Part shown: in pieces, positions 1 to 4,709 of the stretch
Position numbering within the stretch: position 1 is the first letter of the stretch
How the letters are laid out: each line of letters opens with the position of its first letter
The notes under the pieces: generated by a model
The model's input: only the letters and a program-made list of their open reading frames with translations
Told to the model about the DNA's origin: nothing
Databases searched by the model: none
Assembly (NCBI GenBank): GCA_041748615.1
Contig: JBGTCY010000272.1
Coordinates: 1-5,237, forward strand
DNA from: JBGTCY01 sp041748615
GTDB lineage: Bacteria > Bacteroidota > Bacteroidia > Chitinophagales > CAIOSU01
Length of the DNA stretch: 5,237 bases
Direction: 5' to 3'
Made by a program: the position numbers and the translations under genes

Positions 1-1580
1 CAACGACATTCAATGTTGCCGATGCTGACAACGACCCGACTAATGAATTGCAAAATCTTTCGATTACGAATGATTCCCTTTTTATTACGGATGGAAACGG
101 AGTGGATTTAAGTATCTATTTAGATAATACCGATAACCAGAATTTGAGTATCAACGGGGATTCTGTGTTCATTTCTGACGGCAACTTTATTATTCTGCCG
201 GCTGGCGGATTTAATACCGATGACCAGGATTTGAGTCTTGTCGGAACTACACTTTCCATTGAAGACGGTCACTCTGTGGACTTAACTCCATTCTTAGACA
301 ACACGGACAACCAAACGCTTTCCATCACGAATGACTCGCTTTTCATCTCAGACGGTAATGCTGTTGATTTGAGTACATATTTAGATAATACGGACAATCA
401 AACACTTTCCATTAACAATGACTCGCTTTTTATTACGGATGGAAACGGAGTGGATTTGAACGCGTATTTGGACAATACCGATAATCAAATTTTAAGCATC
501 AATGAGGATACGGTTTTCATTTCAAACGGAAATTTCATCCTGCTTCCCGAAGCCATTGATGAGCAAAACCTGACATTGAGCAATGACACTTTATACATTG
601 AAAATGGAAACTTTGTGCTGCTTGCAAATTATTTAGATAACACTGACAACCAAAATCTGGGCTCCTCCAAATTAGGCAATGATGTCACCGTTACGATTTC
701 CGGAGGCAATCCCACCACGTTCAACGTAGCTGATGCCGATAACGACCCGACTAATGAGTTACAAAATCTTTCAATTACGAATGATTCACTTTTCATTTCA
801 GATGGCAATGGTGTGGATTTGAGTGATTATCTGAACACCGATAATCAAACACTTTCCATTACCAATGATTCTCTGTTTATTACTGACGGAAACGGTGTTG
901 ATTTGAGCGACTACCTTGATAACACGGATGCACAAACGCTTTCCATCACAAATGATTCATTGTTTATCACGGGCGGCAATGGCGTTAATCTCAGCGATTA
1001 TTTGGACAACACTGATAGCCAGACATTATCTGTCAATGATGATACCCTGTTTATTTCAAACGGAAACTTTGTGATTTTGGATGATGGCGACTGGACAAAA
1101 GACGGTGATGACATTTACAAGGAAACCGGCAACGTGGGTATCGGCACCGATAGCCCTGAATATAAATTAGATGTCAGCGGAGATGCAAGAATCGGCTGGC
1201 ACGGCAGTTCGGATACGATTCAGATTTTACCCAACGATTTCAGAGCGGATGCCGGTTTAAATTCTGTAGGGATGAGTTTTGTTTCAGGTTCAGTTGGTAT
1301 TTCTCTTACAACAAGCCAAACTTTGAATGTGATTATCCCAATACCGGTCGGTTATAAAGCATCAAAAGTAAATATTTATGGTAATGTAAACAGAACCATT
1401 ACTGCTTATTCCGTCAACATGACGAATGGAGATGAAACAAATCAAGGCACCGGAACAACAAATACCGAATTGGACTTTACAGATGTGACACATTCTAATT
1501 CTATCTATCTGCTCATTCGGGTTTCTTCAAGTGCAAACGATGTTTTTTATGGAGGCTATGTCACCATCGAAAGACTATAA
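1..1580 (+). CDS. Tail-fibre-like repeat surface protein, 5' end outside window
   Basis: The frame is open from base 3 and the first 15 codons (TTFNVADADNDPTNE) match a later internal segment, so the gene enters from the left. The earliest formal start, TTG at 48, is an internal Leu codon. About 525 residues are visible. First come twelve repeats of the type Q-x-LSI-x-NDSLFI-x-DGNGVDLS-x-YLDNTDN (51-1079), then DWTKDGDDIYKETG, then GNVGIGT (1128-1148) leading into KLDVSGDARIG, then a ~127-residue C-terminal domain rich in Ser, Thr, Val and Ile. GNVGIGT...LDVSG linkers are familiar from tail-fibre-like proteins of phages and Bacteroidota, often before an S74 chaperone domain. No S74 domain is apparent here and the protein ends in VTIERL, which does not look like a type IX secretion signal. 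The visible part has no Cys. A surface adhesin or fibre shaft is inferred. With the N-terminus missing, the secretion route and any phage origin cannot be judged. Confidence 0.85.
   Translation, partial: TTFNVADADNDPTNELQNLSITNDSLFITDGNGVDLSIYLDNTDNQNLSINGDSVFISDGNFIILPAGGFNTDDQDLSLVGTTLSIEDGHSVDLTPFLDNTDNQTLSITNDSLFISDGNAVDLSTYLDNTDNQTLSINNDSLFITDGNGVDLNAYLDNTDNQILSINEDTVFISNGNFILLPEAIDEQNLTLSNDTLYIENGNFVLLANYLDNTDNQNLGSSKLGNDVTVTISGGNPTTFNVADADNDPTNELQNLSITNDSLFISDGNGVDLSDYLNTDNQTLSITNDSLFITDGNGVDLSDYLDNTDAQTLSITNDSLFITGGNGVNLSDYLDNTDSQTLSVNDDTLFISNGNFVILDDGDWTKDGDDIYKETGNVGIGTDSPEYKLDVSGDARIGWHGSSDTIQILPNDFRADAGLNSVGMSFVSGSVGISLTTSQTLNVIIPIPVGYKASKVNIYGNVNRTITAYSVNMTNGDETNQGTGTTNTELDFTDVTHSNSIYLLIRVSSSANDVFYGGYVTIERL
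51..1079 (+). repeat. Twelve coding repeats of ~29 aa (about 87 bp), with a longer variant unit
   Basis: Units begin at 51, 138, 225, 312, 399, 486, 564, 651, 762, 846, 933 and 1020. Most are 87 bp; those at 486 and 762 are 78 and 84 bp, the one at 651 is 111 bp, and the last is cut to 60 bp. Two main types occur: GNGVDLS-x-YLDNTDN units (51, 312, 399, 762, 846, 933) and GNF-(I/V)-x-L units (138, 486, 564, 1020). The unit at 225 is divergent. The long unit at 651 ends TTFNVADADNDPTNEL, as does the partial unit at the left edge, giving a higher-order period of 711 bp. In 343 residues there is one Lys, no Arg and one His against many Asp and Asn. The short hydrophobic stretches separated by DN-rich turns suggest stacked beta-strands, and the acidic loops might bind calcium; both are inferences. 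Confidence 0.9.
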
Positions 1581-1629
1581 CACCATTCACTAATTAAAAA
1601 ATATCAAAGTTGCAATGCCCCTTTTTTGC

Positions 1630-1667
1630 AAGTCGCGGTGAGGTTCGCTTCATCGCGGCTTTTTTTT
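1630..1667 (+). terminator. Intrinsic terminator after the repeat-protein gene
   Basis: The left arm AAGTCGCGGTGAGG (1630-1643) pairs with CTTCATCGCGGCTT (1648-1661) over 14 positions, three of them G-U, around a TTCG loop. Eight T residues run from 1660 to 1667. It lies 49 bp after the TAA stop at 1578-1580 and separates the repeat-protein gene from the cyclase gene. There is no matching A-tract on the left, so it should act only on rightward transcription. Confidence 0.85.
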
Positions 1668-1708
1668 GTCCGTGAATTAGTATCTTCATCCTCCGAAAAA
1701 AAACAGAA

Positions 1709-2509
1709 TTGCTGTTAGCCATTAAAATAGGATTTCTTGAAATTGGTCTGCTCGACCTGGCTGACGCCTTGTTGGTGGCATTGCTGATTTATCAGGTCTA
1801 TAAGTTACTGAAAGGCAGTATCGCGTTCAATATTTTCATCGGCATTCTGCTGGTTTATCTCATAGGCTTCTTAGTAGGTATGCTGGAAATGGAATTGCTG
1901 CAAGGTATCATCGGCAAATTCATTGATGTGGGAGTAATCGCGTTATTGATTGTATTTCAGCCGGAAGTGCGCAAATTCTTGTTGGTGATTGGAAAAGGCA
2001 GTTCATTCAATCATTACAACAACTGGTGGCGCAAGCTGTTGTCGCGCGAAAAACAAAAAGAAGACTCCACGCCTTACGTGCATGAAATTCTATCGGCAGT
2101 GGAAAGTTTCAGCAAAGATAAAATCGGGGCGATTATCGTGTTGTCCGTCACTTCGAGGTTGCAGTTTTATGCCAACACCGGGGTGATGATTGATGGCGCT
2201 ATTTCCAGCAAACTGCTCGAAAGCATTTTTGAAAAAACCAGTCCACTGCATGACGGAGCGGTGATTATTGCCGAAAATAAAATCATTGCCGCAGGCTGTG
2301 TGCTGCCCGTTTCCGATAATCCTGACCTGCCATCGCGGCTGGGATTGCGCCATCGCGCCTCCGTGGGCATCACCGAACACAGTGATGCCATGTCATTGGT
2401 GGTTTCCGAAGAAACCGGAGAAATCTCCTGCGCCCGCAACGGCAAACTGATGCAAAATATCGGCATCACTGATTTGGAAGAGTTGCTGAATGAATTTTTC
2501 AGAGGTTAA
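1709..2509 (+). CDS. cdaA: Membrane diadenylate cyclase (c-di-AMP synthase), CdaA/DacA type
   Basis: This enzyme family condenses two ATP into cyclic di-AMP, a messenger linked to potassium, osmotic and cell-wall homeostasis. At 266 aa it has the usual family length. Residues ~11-32, ~38-57 and ~65-84 form three hydrophobic helices, followed by a basic linker (~86-118) and the cytoplasmic DAC domain (~120-245). The nucleotide-binding and catalytic motifs are intact: LHDGAVII (DGA at 182-184) and GLRHRAS (RHR at 214-216), followed by VSEETGEIS. Residues 160-164 read MIDGA, where I recall an Ala after the Asp (LDA) in the Bacillus enzyme. The start is TTG at 1709: an in-frame TGA stands at 1673-1675 and the next ATG (about codon 58) would remove two membrane helices. 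The start sits behind an A-rich tract with no clear Shine-Dalgarno. No cdaR, glmM or folP neighbour is visible. The family call is very secure; the exact start is less so. Confidence 0.95.
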   Translation: MLLAIKIGFLEIGLLDLADALLVALLIYQVYKLLKGSIAFNIFIGILLVYLIGFLVGMLEMELLQGIIGKFIDVGVIALLIVFQPEVRKFLLVIGKGSSFNHYNNWWRKLLSREKQKEDSTPYVHEILSAVESFSKDKIGAIIVLSVTSRLQFYANTGVMIDGAISSKLLESIFEKTSPLHDGAVIIAENKIIAAGCVLPVSDNPDLPSRLGLRHRASVGITEHSDAMSLVVSEETGEISCARNGKLMQNIGITDLEELLNEFFRG

Positions 2510-2540
2510 TTTCCGATTAACTGATTTATATTTATATTCA
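2510..2540 (+). promoter_or_regulatory. Weak candidate Bacteroidota-type promoter for the dioxygenase gene
   Basis: In the AT-rich gap, TTTC (2510-2513) and TATATTCA (2533-2540) are 19 bp apart. This resembles the TTTG / TAnnTTTG arrangement, but each box has mismatches. An overlapping TATATTTA at 2527-2534 fits the -7 box better but has no upstream partner at a suitable distance. The ATG at 2556 would follow about 15 bp after the -7 box. Read-through from the cyclase gene is equally possible. Confidence 0.25.
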
Positions 2541-2555
2541 CTTATTAACCGACTC

Positions 2556-3599
2556 ATGAAAAAATCCACTTTCAACCCGCACCGGCTTCCTTTGCTCATC
2601 GAACCCGATGCCGACAAATCGGTAAACAAGCTGATTCATTGGCTGAAAGAAAACCGTGAATCATTTGACAAAGAATTTTATGAGCATGGCGCGGTTTTGT
2701 TTCGCGGGTTTGATACCGATTCGCCAAAACTGTTTGAAGATGTCGCTTTCACTATTGACAACCGGCTGAAAAATGATTACCTCGGCACTTCGCCCCGCGA
2801 CAAGGTTGAAGGAACCACTTACATTTTTTCCGCCAGCGAACTTCCGGGCTACTACCCCATTATGCAGCATTGCGAAATGAGTTACATGACGCATCCGCCC
2901 ATCAAACTATTTTTCTACTGCGATGTGGAGCCGGAATATGGCGGTGAAACGCCCATCTGCGATTTCAGAAAAGTGTATCGCGATTTGGATAAAAAAATCC
3001 GTGATGATTTTGATGAAAAAGGATTAATCACCGTGCGCAACTATTCCGGCTTGAATGGAAAAGGAAAATTCAACTTGTGGGAACTGAAAAGCTGGGACCA
3101 GATTTTCCTGACCACCGACAAGTCGGAAGTGGAAAAACAATGCCGCGAACACGACATGGAATATGAATGGCTAAACAATGGCAACCTGCGGATTTTACAC
3201 CGCACGCCTGCCGCCATCAATCATCCGGTGACGGGCGAAAAAACATGGTTCAATCACACGCAGGTATTTCATGTGGCGGCTGCTCCTTTAGAATATGAAT
3301 ACATCCACGCGCAACAAAAAAGAATGAAAACTCTCTTTTGGAATATTTTCACCAAGCTGATGGTGCGCGTGAAAAAGTCCTCCACTCAGCCCATTAATCA
3401 AAGCATGAACATGCTGTTCGGTGACGGCAGCGAAATCCCTGACGCATACGTGAAACACATTGAAGAAGTCATCTGGAAACATCTTGTGATTTTCAAATGG
3501 AAGAAAAATGACATCATCGCCATTGACAATTTCAGCACCTCCCACGGCAGGCTGCCTTACGAAGGCAAAAGAAGAATTTTAGTATGCTGGAGCGCGTGA
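2556..3599 (+). CDS. TauD/TfdA-family Fe(II)/2-oxoglutarate dioxygenase (clavaminate synthase-like)
   Basis: The family couples 2-oxoglutarate decarboxylation to hydroxylation or other oxidation of a small molecule or carrier-bound amino acid. From the ATG at 2556 the protein has 347 residues, normal for the family. Visible landmarks are the N-terminal HGAVLFRGF (44-52), the metal-binding HCE (H105, E107), the following PPIKLFFYCDVEPEYGGETPICD stretch (from 114; P126 to D136 is typical of the family), the distal His in STSHGRLP (H330), and R339/R340, one of which should bind the 2-oxoglutarate carboxylate. The HxE rather than HxD triad resembles clavaminate synthase and SyrP-like hydroxylases more than TauD itself. 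An earlier in-frame ATG at 2490 lies inside the cyclase gene and adds 22 unlike residues, so MKKSTFNPH is preferred. No signal peptide is seen, so it is probably cytoplasmic. No biosynthetic neighbours reveal the substrate. The family is secure; the substrate is unknown. Confidence 0.9.
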   Translation: MKKSTFNPHRLPLLIEPDADKSVNKLIHWLKENRESFDKEFYEHGAVLFRGFDTDSPKLFEDVAFTIDNRLKNDYLGTSPRDKVEGTTYIFSASELPGYYPIMQHCEMSYMTHPPIKLFFYCDVEPEYGGETPICDFRKVYRDLDKKIRDDFDEKGLITVRNYSGLNGKGKFNLWELKSWDQIFLTTDKSEVEKQCREHDMEYEWLNNGNLRILHRTPAAINHPVTGEKTWFNHTQVFHVAAAPLEYEYIHAQQKRMKTLFWNIFTKLMVRVKKSSTQPINQSMNMLFGDGSEIPDAYVKHIEEVIWKHLVIFKWKKNDIIAIDNFSTSHGRLPYEGKRRILVCWSA

Positions 3600-3613
3600 C
3601 GCAGAAAAAACTT

Positions 3614-4084
3614 TTACCACTCATAGCGCCTGTCGAGCAGTTCCTTCATCATGTACGCCTCGCGCGGATTAAACTGATAAGTATATTCTTCCTCAATTTC
3701 CATTTGTGACATTTTCCCGCTGCTCGCCTTGAAAGCGTCCTCCCCTTCCCTGCGCGCGGCTTCGAGAAATGCCTGGTAAGTATCCGCTTTCTTTTGCATT
3801 CTGGCTTGCTCCTTCACGGAGGCTTTTCTCGTTTCTTCCCTTAGTTCTGCATGTGACACCCTGCGCTCCTGCCGGTCATCAACAGGCTTTTGCTGCATCT
3901 CCCGCATCGGAGGAACGCGCTCCGGTTTCATTTCCGGTTTAGGTTCAGGTTTTTCTTCCGGGAAAGGAAAAGGAAACTGTTCATTATCCGTTTGCCCTTC
4001 CTGTACTTTTTTCGCGCCCCTGATTACTCTTGAAATAATAAAAACAACAAGCAGAATCACATAAATGATGGTTTCAATATCCAT
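3614..4084 (-). CDS. Small single-pass membrane protein with charged cytoplasmic tail, function unknown
   Basis: The 156-residue protein starts MDIETIIYVILLVVFIISRV. Residues ~5-21 form one membrane helix, preceded by acidic D2/E4 and followed by R19, R22, K25 and K26, so the positive-inside rule puts the C-terminus in the cytoplasm. Residues 37-60 are a Pro/Glu/Lys/Phe-rich linker. Residues ~76-120 are highly charged and probably helical. The tail QFNPREAYMMKELLDRRYEW (137-156) resembles a short C-terminal motif I recall from small uncharacterised Bacteroidota membrane proteins, though this was not checked. The ATG at 4084 has no Shine-Dalgarno but lies 17 bp after a good -7 box. The gene converges on the dioxygenase gene: only 14 bp separate the stop codons, with no clear terminator between them. 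No enzymatic motif is visible. It is clearly a gene, with no assignable function. Confidence 0.8.
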   Translation of the reverse strand: MDIETIIYVILLVVFIISRVIRGAKKVQEGQTDNEQFPFPFPEEKPEPKPEMKPERVPPMREMQQKPVDDRQERRVSHAELREETRKASVKEQARMQKKADTYQAFLEAARREGEDAFKASSGKMSQMEIEEEYTYQFNPREAYMMKELLDRRYEW

Positions 4085-4101
4085 AGCAATTAATTAGATG
4101 C

Positions 4102-4135
4102 ACAAGATAGGTAAATGTGTCTGGATTGTCCAAAA
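4102..4135 (-). promoter_or_regulatory. Bacteroidota-type promoter for the small membrane protein gene
   Basis: On the minus strand, TTTTG (4135-4131) is followed after 21 bp by TATCTTGT (4109-4102), close to the TTTG-N19-21-TAnnTTTG consensus used by the primary sigma factor of Bacteroidota. The ATG at 4084 lies 17 bp downstream, giving a short AT-rich leader. The upstream edge of the promoter almost touches the repeat island, which begins at 4139. Confidence 0.6.
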
Positions 4136-4138
4136 TCG

Positions 4139-4192
4139 GTCCACGGTTAACAGTCCACAGCCCACAGTGCTCGCGCAAGCATTGAGGTGATT
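4139..4192. repeat. Composite repeat: GTCCACGG block plus CTCGCGCAAGCATTGAGG element, copy 1
   Basis: GTCCACGGTTAACAGTCCAC leads through a short CCCACAGTG segment into CTCGCGCAAGCATTGAGG plus TGATT (4170-4192). The same order recurs at 4459-4505, where the linker is about 7 bp shorter. GCTCGCGCAAGC (4169-4180) is a quasi-palindrome with 3-bp arms around CGCGCA. Confidence 0.75.
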
Positions 4193-4201
4193 TCACTTTC
4201 T

Positions 4202-4224
4202 CTCGCGCAAGCATTGAGGCGATT
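4202..4224. repeat. CTCGCGCAAGCATTGAGG element, copy 2
   Basis: This 23-bp element matches copy 1 except for one T-to-C change after GAGG. It starts 32 bp after copy 1, separated from it by 9 bp (TCACTTTCT). It is not followed by the hairpin found in copies 3 and 4. Confidence 0.75.
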
Positions 4225-4400
4225 GCTGCGAGCGAATGCCTGCTTGTGCGCTCAGCAGGTAAAATAAACTGTTGTTCTATGGTCACTTCTGCTAAAAAAT
4301 GAAATGGCGCTTGCTTCGTTCGTCTATGCCTTGCTTTGATGAGTAGCGTTGCGCGATTGTGGTGTCTTACCTCCGGGCATGGAAAGGAGTTTAATCTGTC
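4225..4400. other. Noncoding stretch with one weak inverted repeat
   Basis: No convincing gene is seen on either strand. The only structure noted is CCTGCT (4239-4244) pairing with AGCAGG (4254-4259) around a 9-base loop. Minus-strand frames here give fragments with no domain, and they run on into the repeats on both sides. Confidence 0.5.
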
Positions 4401-4421
4401 ATGCCGGACTTGTTCCGGCAT
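4401..4421. repeat. Inverted repeat ATGCCGGA / TCCGGCAT
   Basis: Perfect 8-bp arms (4401-4408 and 4414-4421) flank a CTTGT loop in the context TGTC...CCCC. Very similar GTCATGCCGG...CCGGCATCC elements are, from memory, dispersed intergenic repeats in several bacterial groups. There is no T-tract on the right; on the minus strand the stem is followed by GACAGATTAAAC, so terminator function is unlikely. Confidence 0.7.
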
Positions 4422-4458
4422 CCCCTTGTGTTTGTGACTCTACACGATTGAGACCTCA

Positions 4459-4482
4459 GTCCACGGTCAACAGACCACGGTG
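4459..4482. repeat. GTCCACGG block, copy 2
   Basis: GTCCACGGTCAACAGACCAC followed by GGTG corresponds to the block at 4139-4169, with substitutions and a shorter linker. It directly abuts the 85-bp repeat at 4483, so the block and the CGCGCA element appear linked in two of four copies. Confidence 0.65.
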
Positions 4483-4567
4483 CTCGCGCAAGCATTGAGG
4501 TGATTGCATTGAGCATGGTGGGAGTCCGCGCAGACAGATTCCATCCCTTTGAGGGATGGAATCTGTT
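4483..4567. repeat. 85-bp dispersed-type repeat, copy A (element copy 3)
   Basis: This begins with CTCGCGCAAGCATTGAGG, has a second GCATTGAG 15 bp after the first, continues through AGTCCGCGCAGAC, and ends with a perfect hairpin (4534-4566). It differs from copy B at 4616-4700 at only 3 of 85 positions, with no gap. The segment GTCCGCGCAGAC is a second 12-bp quasi-palindrome around CGCGCA, like GCTCGCGCAAGC at the start. Confidence 0.85.
4534..4566. repeat. Perfect 14-bp-stem hairpin in copy A
   Basis: ACAGATTCCATCCC (4534-4547) and GGGATGGAATCTGT (4553-4566) are exact reverse complements around TTTGA. No U-tract follows on either strand, so it is not a standard intrinsic terminator. Confidence 0.85.
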
Positions 4568-4584
4568 CCTACGTTTGCCCGTCC

Positions 4585-4602
4585 CTCGACACTCGACACT
4601 CG
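4585..4602. repeat. Short 7-bp tandem array (CTCGACA)
   Basis: CTCGACA occurs twice in tandem, followed by CTCG, with TCCC on both sides. It lies in the 48-bp spacer between the two 85-bp repeats. Confidence 0.6.
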
Positions 4603-4615
4603 TCCCTTTCCAGTA

Positions 4616-4700
4616 CTCGCGCAAGCATTGAGGCGATTGCATTGAGCATGGCGGAAGTCCGCGCAGACAGATTCCATCCCTTTGAGGGATGGAATCTGTT
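4616..4700. repeat. 85-bp dispersed-type repeat, copy B (element copy 4)
   Basis: Same architecture and orientation as copy A, 133 bp further on. The three differences are T/C, T/C and G/A transitions, in the element and in the segment before GTCCGCGC; the hairpin is unchanged. The repeat ends 9 bp before the stop codon of the minus-strand gene at 4710, and a run of seven C lies in between. Confidence 0.85.
4667..4699. repeat. Perfect 14-bp-stem hairpin in copy B, next to a gene end
   Basis: The arms 4667-4680 and 4686-4699 around TTTGA are identical to those in copy A. On the minus strand the stem begins 10 bp after the TAG at 4712-4710, so it would form in the 3' untranslated RNA of that gene. 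It has no U-tract. It might stabilise a 3' end, but this is inference. Confidence 0.8.
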
Positions 4701-4709
4701 ACTCCCCCC

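Noticed and set aside
1..1580. Whole window as part of a prophage, based on the tail-fibre-like gene
   Set aside because: No other phage gene, integrase or attachment site is seen, and such repeat proteins also occur as ordinary chromosomal surface proteins.
1681..1688. TATCTTCA as a -7 box for the cyclase gene
   Set aside because: The last two bases depart from TAnnTTTG and the nearest TTTG (1665-1668) is only 12 bp upstream, too close for a Bacteroidota promoter. It could still be a weak promoter.
2490..2555. Upstream ATG at 2490 extending the dioxygenase by 22 residues
   Set aside because: It overlaps the last 20 bp of the cyclase gene and adds a segment unlike the family N-terminus. The ATG at 2556 gives a normal-length protein.
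2090..2629. Antisense and alternative-frame open frames inside the cyclase gene and at its junction with the dioxygenase gene
   Set aside because: They are fully covered by the strongly conserved cyclase and dioxygenase frames, and their own translations show no recognisable domain.
4170..4224. Two 23-bp direct repeats separated by 9 bp, considered as a CRISPR remnant
   Set aside because: The spacer is far too short, only two units are present, and the other copies are in unrelated contexts. No cas gene is visible.
4074..4677. Several overlapping minus-strand reading frames of 73-115 codons across the intergenic region
   Set aside because: They translate the repeats, so peptides such as ITSMLARAPWS-like strings recur between frames. 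They have no domain, overlap each other, and reflect repeats rather than selection on protein.
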